Notes under the pieces: generated by a model | The model's input: only the letters and a program-made list of their open reading frames with translations | Told to the model about the DNA's origin: nothing | The model's database searches: none | Assembly (NCBI RefSeq): GCF_001315985.1 | Contig: NZ_BBBI01000010.1 | Coordinates: forward strand, 1 to 64,000 | Source: Vulcanisaeta distributa JCM 11216 | GTDB lineage: Archaea > Thermoproteota > Thermoprotei > Thermoproteales > Thermocladiaceae | Length of the DNA: 64,000 bases | Direction: 5' to 3' | Program-made: the position numbers and the translations under genes | Shown: positions 50,416-60,096 of the stretch, one piece after another | How the letters are laid out: the number at the start of each line of letters is the position of its first letter | Numbering within the stretch: position 1 is the first letter of the stretch

Positions 50416-52546
50416 ATGCCTAGGATTGATGTACTCAATGCATTGCTTGGTAGGGGCGGATTCCTAGATGATTATCCGTATAAGGGGAAGTTCGGAGTAT
50501 TCATTAGAAGCCCATACCCACACGCCAGGGTACTAAGTATTGATGCATCAAAGGCCGTTAGCGAGGGAGCCCTCGTACTCACTGGTAAGGACTTCATAGC
50601 GAGAACCCTGGGCTCGACAGAGAGGGAGGGTGCCGGTCTCGAGACATTGCCTTTGGCAGTAGATAAGGCCCGTTACCAAGGCGAACCGGTGGCCCTAGTG
50701 ATTGCTGATGATCCTACAGGGCCATGGATTTGGCGGAACTCGTTGATGTTCAGTATGAACCGCTAAAGCCCGTGCGTAATATAGATGACGCCTTGAAAAA
50801 CGAGTCACTGGTCTTCGAGGAGTTGGGTACTAATATCGTTCAATCGCAGGTGATTGAGTACGGCCAAATGCCCAGTGGGCCAAGGGAATTAGAGCTTAAC
50901 CTTTATTGGTCAAGGAGTTCTGGAAACCCCATAGAGACCTTCGCAGCCATAGCATACCCGGAGGGTAATGGAGTCACAATAATTTCCAACCTGCAGGGAG
51001 GTAAATCAATAACCGCCGAGATAGAGAGGTCGCTGGGTATACCCATTAAGCATGTCCCGGTGAGGCATGGGGGGGGTAGCTTCGGCTCTAAGTTCTCCCT
51101 AGTCAGGTACTTAATAATCCTGGCATACGCCGCCTATAAGTTTAAGACGCCGATTAAGTGGGTTGAGACGAGAACCGAGCACCTAATGGCATCCAACTCA
51201 AGTGGACCCGAGAGGAGGTTTAGAATTAAGGCTTACTTTGACGGTGACGGCATTGTCAAGGGACTGGACATCAGTATTTGGGAGGACGCGGGCGCCAGCA
51301 GGAGTAGTGGACAGGCCTTTAAGCCCCCCCTGGGAATATTGGCTGGTCCGTACAAGATTAGGAACCTGAGGTATAACGCCACGGTCGTGGCAACCAACAA
51401 GAACCCCCCCGCAGGCGCCTTTAGGTGCTGGAACGCCCCCCCTCATACCTGGGCTTTGGAAAGAGTCATGGATGCGATAGCTGATGAGCTCAACGTGGAT
51501 CGGGCGGAGGTAAGGAGGAGGAACTTAATTGATTCATTCCCGTACGAGGCACCCTACGCGTATTATGACTCAGGTAATCCAAAGGGGCTTCTCGAGCTCG
51601 CCCTGTCGCGCAATGACCTATTCTCCCTGAGGGATGGGAATACGGGCGTTGGTATTGCCGTGTCGACAGACCCGTCAACGCCGCAGGGTACTGAGGGTAT
51701 TAAGTTGAGGATTAGGAATGGTAAGATAGTCGTGGGTCTTGGGTTTGGTGGTGAGGGCCAGGGTAATGAACACACGGCTGTTAAGCTCGTGTCCCAACTC
51801 CTCGATGTGCCCATGGATTGGGTCACCTATGAGTACTTACCAAGTGATGAGAGCCCGGAGGCCTTTGGGCCTGGTGGTAGCCGCATGGCAGTGTTCACGG
51901 CAGGTGCCGTGCTTGGCGCTGTCGAGGAGTTGAGGGCTAGGTTGTATAATAAGGCCGTTAGGGTGCTCGGCAGTAACATTACGTATGAGAGGGGGGGTAC
52001 TTCCGCTCTAGTGATGGTAGGAAAGTCAGTATTCTCGAGCTTGGCGATGAGGAGGTCACCTTCACATACACCGCGGAGGCGAAGATCGGTAGGTACATAG
52101 CATACCCATTTGCCTGTGACATTGCCGTTGTTAGGTATGAGGATGGCAGGCTTAAGCCCATTAAACACGTGGTTTATCTTGACCCGGGCAATGTAATAGA
52201 TGAGGAGCTCGTTAAGGAGCAGGTAATGGGTGGCACCGCGATAGGAATATCATTGGCGCTTTACGAGGCTTACAGGTATGATGAGGACGGCAACCTACTA
52301 ACACTGAGCTTCGGTGATTATGGGCTGCCAACGGTCATGGACATACCGGAGATTGAGGTTCATCTTGTCCCATCACCATCCCCCCCGGTGACTCCAATGG
52401 GTGTTAAGGGGATTGGTGAGGTGCCCGTGGGCGTGGCCGCGGCTGCCGTGACAAGCGCCGTGGAGGACATACTAAGGAGGAGGGTTGGTAAGGTTAGGAT
52501 TGATAAGGTGCCCATTGACCCAGCATTACTTACACAAAGTATTTAA
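50416..52546 (+). CDS. Second molybdopterin-binding large subunit (xanthine/CO-dehydrogenase family), frameshifted
   Basis: Paralogue of the gene at 30987, about 708 residues from ATG 50416. Seen: IRSPYPHARVLSIDASKAV, KARYQGEPVALVIADDP, VRHGGGSFGSKFSLVRYLII, KWVETRTEHLMASNSSGPER, AGAFRCWNAPPHTWALERVM and VKGIGEVPVGVAAAAVTSAV. Breaks: a lost C at about 50717 ([20 protein letters not shown]) and G7 51991-51997 (5 gives YERGYFRSSDGRKVSILELG). Near the C-terminus the usual GEGG Glu is GIGEVPVG. No FAD or 2Fe-2S subunit gene is adjacent, unlike the first copy, so it may share those subunits or have another role. Confidence 0.8.
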
Positions 52547-52549
52547 ATT
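52540..52549 (+). promoter_or_regulatory. TATA box of the PAC2 gene
   Basis: TATTTAAATT is centred 26 bases before ATG 52571, which marks that ATG as a leaderless start in preference to the TTG at 52559. Confidence 0.55.
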
Positions 52550-52570
52550 AAGTATCAATTGAGCCATGGT

Positions 52571-53389
52571 ATGTCCTCAACCACCACATTCGATATCAAG
52601 ATTAAGTCTATACCAAGGGATCCACGTAACACACTCATAATGGCATGCCCTGAACCGTCATTGGCCTCCATAGTGGCCATTGAGTATCTCGTAGAGACCC
52701 TCAAGATGGAGGAGATTGGTTCAATAAAGCCGAGGGGTCATGTACCTATCGTCACCGTCATTGACGGTGCGGCCAAGTTACCCTATAGGTTATTCTTCGA
52801 TAGGGAACACGCAATTGTTGTGATTAGGCAGCATGTGCCGATTCCACCAATGCTCTATAGGCAGTTCGTGGATAAAATACTGGATTGGGCTGAGGATAAT
52901 GCCGTGGGCAGGGTCGTATGTCTGACCTCGACACCACTCCTTGGCGAGCAAGAGAGCGATAATGTTTATTTTGTCTCTGAGGAAGAACACGTCGATGAGT
53001 ATAAACAACTTGGCTTAATACCGCTTCGTGAAGCTACGATAACGGGTATCGAGGCCGTGTTCCTTGATTCAGTACTTTCCAGGAATATAAACGGTGTGTT
53101 GCTACTTGCTGAATCAAAGGTATTAACCGCGATCAATAGGTTAATCGAGAGTGGTAAGTTATCGAGCCACAAGGATGTATTGACAATACTTAATCAAATG
53201 GTTGGTAGGTATGGACCCGACGTTACTGCAGCCCTAAAATTAGTTAAGGCATTAAGTAAGGTTGTTGGTTTTGATATACCTGCCGATAAGTTAGCCGAGC
53301 ATGCAAGTAAGTATGCTTTCTTAATTGACAAAAACCTGGAGATGTATATGAAGCCGCCGAAGGAGGAGGAATTACCTGTATACTATTAA
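52571..53389 (+). CDS. PAC2-family protein (proteasome-assembly-chaperone-like)
   Basis: Intact, about 272 residues. Seen: NTLIMACPEPSLASIVAIEY, IVTVIDGAAKLPYRLFFDRE, VVCLTSTPLLGEQESDNVYF and TGIEAVFLDSVLSRNINGVL. This is the PAC2 pattern of an N-terminal strand, the x-CLTSTP turn and a G-x-LL-x-E segment. The C-terminal helix (ALKLVKALSKVVGFDIPADK) is typical. It contains no long G/C run. A chaperone role in proteasome assembly is known for eukaryotic relatives; in archaea it is an inference. Confidence 0.78.
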   Translation: MSSTTTFDIKIKSIPRDPRNTLIMACPEPSLASIVAIEYLVETLKMEEIGSIKPRGHVPIVTVIDGAAKLPYRLFFDREHAIVVIRQHVPIPPMLYRQFVDKILDWAEDNAVGRVVCLTSTPLLGEQESDNVYFVSEEEHVDEYKQLGLIPLREATITGIEAVFLDSVLSRNINGVLLLAESKVLTAINRLIESGKLSSHKDVLTILNQMVGRYGPDVTAALKLVKALSKVVGFDIPADKLAEHASKYAFLIDKNLEMYMKPPKEEELPVYY

Positions 53390-53417
53390 TCATTTTAAGG
53401 AATTGATCAGGCATTCA

Positions 53418-54217
53418 CTAAAATACACACCTCACATAGCCGCCATCAATTAGGATCATTGATCCATTTATATACGCAGCCTTATCACTGGCTAGGAAAG
53501 CAACCAAGTAACCGATTTCCTCAGGCCTTCCATACCTACCCGCCGGTATCTCCCTACTCCACGCCTTAATAACCTCATCAACACTAATACCCCCCCTGGC
53601 CCTAGCTCCTCCTGAGCCAGTTGGTTTATCCTCTCGGTCATTATGTAGCCCTGCATTATTCCATTAGCCGTTATTCCATACTGCCCATACTCAACGGCCA
53701 ACGACTTAACTAAACCAGCTAGGCTGAGCCTGACGGTGTTTGAGAGTACCAGGTTCGGTATTGGCTGCCTAAGGGTTAGCGATGTTACGTAAATCAACCT
53801 ACCCCCCCAGCCCCCCCTACTGACCATGTTATTAACGACACGCTTCGTGAGCCACACGGCACTTAGGAGCAGTAGTCTCGTTGCGTACTCCCAATCATCC
53901 TCACTCAATTGTGAGAATGTACCAGGCTTTGGAGGACCAGCATTGAAGACCAAAATGTCTATGTTACCAAAGGTACTCATTGCCTCCTTGACGAGTCTAT
54001 CTACGTCATCCTTAACCGTTAAGTCAGCCTTGACAGCTAGCACCTCAGTACCACTCTCCTTAACAATGGTCTCCCTAGCCCTGGCGAGCTCATCCTCACG
54101 CCTAGCACTAATGACGACCTTAACGCCCTCCTGGGCGAGTACCCTGGCTATGCCAAGCCCAATACCCCTGCTTGAGGCTGTCACGAGCGCGACCTTACCC
54201 TTTAATCCCAGGTCCAT
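53418..54217 (-). CDS. Short-chain dehydrogenase/reductase with altered catalytic residues, frameshifted
   Basis: About 265 residues. NAD(P) loop: GKVALVTASSRGIGLGIARV. FNAGPPKPG stands for the NAG motif. Where SDRs have Y-x3-K, this protein has LVLSNTVRLSLAGLVKSLAV, so by alignment Tyr becomes Ser and Lys becomes Arg, as in a divergent SDR subgroup. The C-terminus lies behind a break around 53590-53600 (shortening the seven-base run and adding one base gives RARGGISVDEVIKAWSREIP), continuing GRPEEIGYLVAFLASDKAAY and INGSMILIDGGYV to the stop at 53418. The start is ATG 54217. Substrate unknown. Confidence 0.78.
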
Positions 54218-54323
54218 ACAGGTTAGCTTTGTATTTACCCCCCTTATTCAATGTGACCCTACAATTCGTTAATAACACATGTAATGCCAAGATTTATATT
54301 TTAGTGCCTTCACGTAAGTGGCG

Positions 54324-55334
54324 ATGAGTTCTCTTGAAATTGATTTGCGAAGGAGGGATCGGTACGAGGATATAATAAGGAGCATTAATGAATATGGGTC
54401 ATCAGTAAAGGAGGTGGTGTTTGAGAATTTACCTGATGAATTAATGGTTCCATATCAGAGAATACGTGAATTATATATTCAAGAAACAATGAGGGATAAG
54501 GGTAGGATTGACATTAACTCCCTCACCCAGTTATACATGAATGTACCCAAGACAGAGGAACTCCTGAGGTACCTACTGCTTGCCACGGTATTATTCACGG
54601 GATTCCGAAACCTGAGAAATGAGGTGATATATAGGATTATACGTAGGAATTACGACATGGTAGGCCGCCTAATCTCAAGCCCTGACTACTCATTAATTAA
54701 TGACGTAAGTATGAAGTTGCTAAATGATTATGAGGGTGAGGGTATTAAGGGTGAGGACATTCAGGAAGTAAGTAATGCTGTTCATAGTTTCGTTTATGGC
54801 CTAAGGAAGTTGATAAAGGCCTACGGAACAACGCTACTCAGGTGGATACCCAAGTTCCGCGACATAAACGATTTTGAAAAGTCACTACAAATGTTCTATC
54901 CACCGAGGACCAATGAGAGGAGGAAGAGGGCCATTAGGACATTCATCAGGTGGGTATCTCATGAAACCAACCTGCCAGTGGCGCTCGGCATAATTTCGAG
55001 GGGGGGTGGGCATAGGCGCTATACAATGGTTGCGGATGTTTATAGCACCATGGTCACAATAAGGAGCGGCGCGTTTTTGGCCCTGAACAATGACCATGCA
55101 ATGAAGATACTAAATAAGATATTGGTTAACAAGGATGGCGGGGGGGTTACAGTAAAGGTCGATGAGGTTAAGGGGGGGCTAGTTAGGGCAACAGGTAGGT
55201 TGAGCAATGACCCAATAACCTATGAGAGGGGTGCGTTCAGGATAGGGCATGAGTACTGCTCAAAACTTAAATGCAGCGAGTGCCCCCCCTTAAATAAGGT
55301 ATGCATGAAGTTTACCTGGGTGAACGTTAAATGA
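54324..55334 (+). CDS. Hypothetical protein with EndoIII-like C-terminal Cys loop
   Basis: Intact, about 336 residues, helical, Arg-rich. The segment NERRKRAIRTFIRWVSHETN and IRSGAFLALNNDHAMKILNK recall HhH-GPD-type DNA glycosylase helices. The end, EYCSKLKCSECPPLNKVCMK, spaces Cys as C-x4-C-x2-C-x5-C once the seven-base C run is shortened, close to the 4Fe-4S loop of EndoIII (C-x6-C-x2-C-x5-C). I therefore suspect an iron-sulfur DNA-binding protein, but no catalytic Asp/Lys hairpin is clear. ATG 54324 lies about 28 bases after a TATA-like TTTATATTTTA. It is coupled to two small downstream genes. Confidence 0.55.
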   Translation: MSSLEIDLRRRDRYEDIIRSINEYGSSVKEVVFENLPDELMVPYQRIRELYIQETMRDKGRIDINSLTQLYMNVPKTEELLRYLLLATVLFTGFRNLRNEVIYRIIRRNYDMVGRLISSPDYSLINDVSMKLLNDYEGEGIKGEDIQEVSNAVHSFVYGLRKLIKAYGTTLLRWIPKFRDINDFEKSLQMFYPPRTNERRKRAIRTFIRWVSHETNLPVALGIISRGGGHRRYTMVADVYSTMVTIRSGAFLALNNDHAMKILNKILVNKDGGGVTVKVDEVKGGLVRATGRLSNDPITYERGAFRIGHEYCSKLKCSECPPLNKVCMKFTWVNVK

Positions 55335-55480
55335 GTATAAACATGCCTGAGGACCTGAAGAAACTCATTGAGGAAATAACAATGAACAAACTAGGCACAA
55401 TTAAGGGCAAGATAGAGACTCTGAGCTTCGTCGACTCAGTGATTGAAGAGCTCAAAAGGAGGGGGCATAACTTTGAATGA
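55331..55480 (+). CDS. Small hypothetical protein (49 aa) coupled to the gene upstream
   Basis: ATG 55331 overlaps the upstream TGA (ATGA). It encodes a 49-residue helical protein starting MSINMPEDLKKLIEEITMNK and ending IEELKRRGHNFE, with normal codon use. A G5 in RRGH keeps frame. Translational coupling to the Fe-S-loop protein suggests a partner. No family recognised. Confidence 0.5.
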   Translation: MSINMPEDLKKLIEEITMNKLGTIKGKIETLSFVDSVIEELKRRGHNFE

Positions 55481-55601
55481 TGATTTAGAGGCAATGGCAA
55501 GACCCTACGTTGTTGATATACTGTGGTCACTGAGGAAGAGGGGCATTGTAAACATGGATGAAGACCTACTACACTTCTCATTGGCAAAACAGGAGTCTTA
55601 A
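55473..55601 (+). CDS. Small hypothetical protein (42 aa), third gene of the unit
   Basis: Starts at TTG 55473, overlapping the previous stop by eight bases. It encodes MNDDLEAMARPYVVDILWSL, then RKRGIVNMDEDLLHFSLAKQ, ending ES. The chain of overlaps and the amphipathic sequence argue that it is real, but 42 codons with a TTG start is weak evidence. Confidence 0.35.
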   Translation: MNDDLEAMARPYVVDILWSLRKRGIVNMDEDLLHFSLAKQES

Positions 55602-55667
55602 CCAATACTAATAAATTGATTTAGCCAGTAAACAAAATTGCCCCCCCTGCATGCACCCACACCAAGG

Positions 55668-55693
55668 CCCGCCCGGGTCTTGGCCTGGGCGGG
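55668..55693. repeat. GC-rich hairpin at the end of the phosphodiesterase gene
   Basis: CCCGCCCGGG and CCTGGGCGGG form a 10-bp stem (one G-T pair) around a six-base loop TCTTGG. It abuts the stop codon of the minus-strand phosphodiesterase gene (55694-55696) and follows the three-gene plus-strand unit. It may act as a bidirectional end-of-transcript structure or protect RNA ends; archaeal terminators do not need hairpins, so this is uncertain. Confidence 0.5.
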
Positions 55694-56267
55694 TCATAAC
55701 TTATTTAATTCGGCATTGACGGTGCCATCCTCATGAACACTCACATTCGCATAATAACCGTTAAACAATGGACCGGGATTAACAATTACGGTATTACCCA
55801 ACTTATCAATACCCCCTTGATTCATGAACATGACCGCATAAAACAACCAGTGGCTTAACATCCTCAACCAATCTCCTCACAGACCTACTACCAATGTGCT
55901 CGCCATTCCAAGCCCTGTCCACACTCGTACCATGAGGTGGATAATGAGACACGAGTATTAACCTAGAACCAAGATCCCTAATGCTGTCCGCGGTAATTGG
56001 ATAACCAGCCAGGTAAAATGACCCAACAGGTACCACACGCCCCTCAATTAGGTACTTTTGAACCCTTGATCTAATGCCGTAAGGATCCATATTACCTACA
56101 ACCGCATACACAGGCCTGCCATAATTACTTAATACGTCTAGTACCTCTGGATTTTCGAAATCGCCGCTTACGACTATTGCATCAAAATTCCTGGCAATAC
56201 TGCTTATTAATTTTATATATTGCATATCACCATGAACATCAGATATATGCAATATTTTAATACCCAT
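55694..56267 (-). CDS. Calcineurin-like phosphodiesterase (YfcE/MJ0936-like), frameshifted
   Basis: Metallophosphoesterase of about 190 residues. Metal motifs in order: ILHISDVHGDMQ (D-x-H), VVSGDFENPEVL (GD), AVVGNMDPYG (GN-x-D), LVSHYPPHGT (H) and VVLCGHVHESRG (G-H-x-H). The frame ends early at C5 55812-55816; as C4 it continues IDKLGNTVIVNPGPLFNGYY and ends at 55694. The start is ATG 56267. It cleaves phosphodiester bonds in nucleotides or phospholipid headgroups; substrate unknown. Confidence 0.85.
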
Positions 56268-56337
56268 TAATATTTTACCGAGTTATAACACCTAAATTAA
56301 GTTTCCCCACTAGGTATTACTTAAAAATAATTATTAA

Positions 56338-56574
56338 ATGTTAATCACTATGACGCTGAAAACAAGTGGAAATATATCTACATGGCGTAAAGTGGTTGCT
56401 GGCATACTACTTGTGATACCATGGATACTGTACACGTTATTACCGATATATAACATGGTACAGCCTGAGCTTGGCGGTATACCATTCTTTTACTGGTTCC
56501 AAACACTATGGTTAGTAATATCGTCAATACTCTTCATAATCGCAGTACTATTGCTTTACCCCAGTAAGAGGTGA
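56338..56574 (+). CDS. DUF3311 small membrane protein
   Basis: Intact 78 residues with two helices (VVAGILLVIPWILYTLLPIY and LWLVISSILFIIAVLLLYPS) and the family pattern around GGIPFFYWFQTLWLV. DUF3311 genes sit directly before sodium:solute symporter genes, as here (four-base gap), and probably encode an accessory subunit. Confidence 0.8.
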   Translation: MLITMTLKTSGNISTWRKVVAGILLVIPWILYTLLPIYNMVQPELGGIPFFYWFQTLWLVISSILFIIAVLLLYPSKR

Positions 56575-56578
56575 TGGG

Positions 56579-58114
56579 ATGAGCGCAGCGAGCCCACTGG
56601 TTGGCCCCCTTGGGTTGGGGGGGTTTATTCCTCGGGTTCTTCGTGATATTCGTATTCCTGGGCTTCTATGGCGCCAGGTGGCGTAGGGGGGGTGACCTCA
56701 GTCAATTACACGAGTGGGCTTTGGCTGGCCGTAGGCTAGGTACATTCCTTGTCTGGTTCCTGGTTGGTGCCGATCTCTATACAGCCTATACATTCGTTGC
56801 AGTACCATCCACCGTGTTTGCTAGTGGTGCTCTTTACTTCTATGCTGTCCCGTACGTAGCCACGGTATTTGCACTGGCCGCGGTTACAATGCCAGCACTC
56901 TGGAGGTGGAGTAGGCTAAGGAATTATGTTACAGCTGCCGACTTCGTTCAGGATAGGTTCAAGAGTAAGTTACTGGCTGGCTTCATTGCCGCCACCGGAG
57001 TTGTTGCTGAGTTCCCATACATAGCCCTACAAATAGTTGCATGCAGGCCGTACTTACGATAATGCTCCTTGGCATTGTTAAGAACGTAAAACTCGTCAGT
57101 GATATCGCATTGACAATATCCTTCATAATACTAGCCGCGTTTACATACACCAGTGGCTTAGGGGGCGCCACATTAACGGCAGTCTTTAAGGACGCGCTCG
57201 TATTCCTAGGCGTCATAGCCATACTTGCTGCTGCGCCCTTCGCAATACCAGGTGGTTTCGCAACGGCCTTTAAGGCCGCGTCACTCAAGGCATTACCAAC
57301 AGGCGTCTCCACGCTTAAGGACCCATTCTTCATAACATACACAACACTCTGGGTTGGTAGTAGCCTAGCCCTATACCTATACCCGCACTCAATTAACGGC
57401 GCCTTAAGTGCCGAGAGCGATAGGAAGCTGGCAATGAGCACGGCGCTTCTCCCAATATACGGCATCGCGTTAGCATTGCTTGCCATGTACGGCATATTAA
57501 TATACGGAAGCTCAGAGGCAATGAATATACTAAGCCTATTCCCACCATCTAGCAGGGGTATCCTGGTAATACCAACGCTCGCCGTAACAACACTACCCGA
57601 GTGGTTGGCTGCCTTAGCCTTATTGGGCGTATTTGTTGGTGGTCTCGTACCTGCGGCGATAATGGCAATGGCTCAGGCAAACCTACTGGTTAGGAACATA
57701 ATTAAGCCACTTTACCCAAGGATAACGCCTCAGGGTGAGACCAGGGCTGCTAAATGGGCATCCGTCATCTTCAAATTCCTGGCGCTCGGCTTCGTATTCA
57801 TCGTACCTGCGACATACGCCATCTGGCTTCAGTTATTGGGCGGTATAATAATTACGCAGACGCTTCCGTCAGTGTTCCTTGGTTTAGTAACTGATAGGCT
57901 CGATAAATACTCATTAATGGTCGGGTGGGCCGTTGGCTTAGGGCTTGGCGTTTACTTATTTGTAACGCCTCATAAGCCAGCCGCGATGTCTCCGTTATAC
58001 CCAATAGCTGGGCATTTGGTGTACATAGCCGTTATAGCACTGGCCATTAACCTACTAATAGTCCTCATCGGTACTGGCATTGCCATGGCAATCAGGGGGG
58101 GAGGAAGGACCTAA
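56579..58114 (+). CDS. Sodium:solute symporter (SSS family), frameshifted
   Basis: About 510 residues with 12-13 helices. From ATG 56579: [20 protein letters not shown] once C5 56605-56609 is read as C4. [20 protein letters not shown] and [20 protein letters not shown] match the SSS N-terminal core. A lost G at about 57037 joins [14 protein letters not shown], followed by [20 protein letters not shown]. Na+- or H+-driven uptake of an organic solute (monocarboxylate, sugar or amino acid); substrate not readable from the sequence. Confidence 0.85.
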
Positions 58115-58166
58115 TGCAATAGAGCTAAGAAATGTTTATTTACTCAAAATCACAATCACTCATTTC

Positions 58167-59079
58167 GTGGTCTTGGTAAGGGTTATTGAGAAGTCAGACC
58201 TGTACCTAAAGGCCGTCGTGGATGGGGTTACACCGCCGCTTGTTAACTCACTACGTAGGGTCCTCATCTCCGACGTCCCAGTCCTAGCGATTGACGAGGT
58301 GATAATATTGGATAACACCTCCGTGCTTTACGACGAGGTACTTGCACATAGGCTGTCCATGATACCCATAAAGACAGACCTAAAGAAGCTACCGAAGATT
58401 GAGGAGTGCGAGCAGGAATTAGTCGACCCAAGCCTATGCCAGGTTAGGTTTGAGCTTAATATTGAGGCTAAGGAGCCAATGGTGGTCTACAGTAGGGACT
58501 TGAAGTCAGACGACCCCGAGGTTAGGCCCGTTTATGAGGATATTCCAATTGCTAAGTTAGTGCCTGGGCAGAAGATAGTCCTCGAGCTTATGCCAGGCTT
58601 GGTAGGGCTAGGAACCACGCCAAGTGGCAGGCGGGTTTGGCGTCGTATTACTACTACCCGAAGGTAAGTATTGTCGGTAAGGCTGATGATAAGTGCAGGG
58701 TTTGCCTTGAGGTATGCAATGGCGCCCTCGAGATTAGGGACGATGGCTCAATAGTGATTAATGACGTGCTCAAGTGCACCTTCAATAAGTGGAAGACCTG
58801 TGAGCAGGTATGCCCCCCCGCATTGAAGGTTGATTGGGATGAGAATAAGTACGTGTTTTGGGTCGAGAGCTTCGGAAACATGCCTGTCGAGGACATGGTT
58901 AGGGAGAGCTTCAGGATTCTTAAGGGTAAGTTCCAGGAATTCGTTAGCGAGATGGAGCTTGAACTATCAAGGGGGGGTCAGCACCGAGTAGTGAATTAGT
59001 TGCTGGGGGGGAGGCCGAGGAGTCGACGCAAATACCTGGCGAGGAATTTGGTACTGAGGAGGAACCAACCGAGGAATAG
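58167..59079 (+). CDS. rpoD: DNA-directed RNA polymerase subunit D (Rpo3), frameshifted
   Basis: Alpha-like assembly subunit. Seen: VRVIEKSDLYLKAVVDGVTP, LVNSLRRVLISDVPVLAIDE, VLAHRLSMIPIKTD. A Cys-rich insert, ADDKCRVCLEVCNGALEI and FNKWKTCEQVCPP, has C-x2-C-x3-C and C-x3-CP, the ferredoxin-like Fe-S domain found in some archaeal Rpo3. Breaks: a lost G at about 58593 (ELMARLGRARNHAKWQAGLA, then SYYYYPKVSIVGK) and G7 58971-58977 (5 gives the acidic tail SAPSSELVAGGEAEESTQIP ending at 59079). I choose GTG 58167. First gene of the rpoD-rpl18e-rpl13-rps9-rpoN cluster. Confidence 0.9.
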
Positions 59080-59106
59080 GGGGGGCATAGTATTTACGGC
59101 TGCGAA

Positions 59107-59117
59107 TTATTTAAAAA
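59107..59117 (+). promoter_or_regulatory. TATA-like element before rpl18e
   Basis: TTATTTAAAAA is centred about 29 bases before ATG 59141. It suggests an internal promoter for the ribosomal-protein part of the cluster in addition to read-through from rpoD. Confidence 0.4.
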
Positions 59118-59140
59118 GGGTTGCGTCAACGTTAACACGC

Positions 59141-59511
59141 ATGCCGCCAAACCCAACGGTCCCACTAATGTGGAGCTTCGCATGTTGATTAGATTCCTTA
59201 GGCGCGCGGCCAATGAGTATAAGGCGGGTATTTGGGATTACGTGGCTGACTTGCTTGAGAAACCCACTAGGCGTAGGGTTGAGGTTAATGTTGGCAAGAT
59301 AAATAGGTTTGCTAATGATGGTGATGTGGTTGTTGTGCCAGGTAAGGTGCTTGGTTACGGCGTACTAAGCAAGAGAGTCACGATAGCCGCCTGGTCCTTC
59401 TCAAAGGGCGCCCTTGAGGTCATTAAGAGGTCTGGGGGGGCTGAGGCGATCACAATACCTGAGCTTGTTAGGAGGAATAATAAAGGTAGTAATGTTAAGA
59501 TAATAATTTAG
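59141..59511 (+). CDS. rpl18e: 50S ribosomal protein L18e, frameshifted at the start
   Basis: From ATG 59141: MPPNPTGPTNVELRMLIRFL once the lost G at about 59159 (ACGGGTCCC expected) is restored, then ANDGDVVVVPGKVLGYGVLS and SFSKGALEVIKRSGGAEAIT. About 124 residues, eL18 length. The G7 in SGGAEAIT probably hides SGAEAIT. Followed by rpl13 after ten bases. Confidence 0.92.
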
Positions 59512-59521
59512 GGTGGTGGCC

Positions 59522-60096
59522 ATGAGCAGCAAGGTGATTGTTGTGGAGAGGAACCCGCCTGAACTGAATGAAATCGTTGTTGATGCTACGAATCACGTCG
59601 TTGGTAGGCTCGCCTCAGTGGTGGCTAAGTGGGCGCTTGAGGGTAGGAGGGTGGTCATTGTCAATGCGGAGAGGGCAGTCGTTACTGGGGGGGACTTTAA
59701 CATGGTGCTTAATTGGTACAAGACGAGGATAAGTGAGTGGTTGACGCATTATAACCCCGAGAAGGCCGGTCCAAAGATTCCTAGGAAGCCTGACAGGATT
59801 TTGAGGAGGGTTATCAGGGGGGTATGCTTCCAAGGAAGGAGTTTAGGGGGGGTAGGCAGGCGTATAGGAGGGTTAGGGTTTTCATGGGTGTTCCGCCTCA
59901 GTACATGAATGTTGATAAGGTGGTAATAAAGGGCGCATTATTATCTGTTAGGCCTGGCGCCAAGTACGTGACACTGGAGGAGCTTTGGAGCCACATAGAG
60001 CCTAAGCAGTATGAGGCTTGGAGGAGGGCTAAGGAGGCTTGGGAAGCTAGAATGGCGAAGCTTAAAAAGGCTGAGAGTAAGGGTGGTAGTGCATGA
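59522..60096 (+). CDS. rpl13: 50S ribosomal protein L13, frameshifted
   Basis: uL13: IVVDATNHVVGRLASVVAKW, AERAVVTGGDFNMVLNWYKT, PRKPDRILRRVIRG-MLPRKE, FRGGRQAYRRVRVFMGVPPQ. Three G runs test the family sequence directly. G7 59687-59693 gives TGGD for TGD, G6 59817-59822 breaks the frame inside the universal RGMLPRK (G4 restores it), and G7 59846-59852 gives RGGRQAYRR for RGRQAYRR. About 190 residues. I prefer ATG 59522 to the GTG at 59513. Confidence 0.92.
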
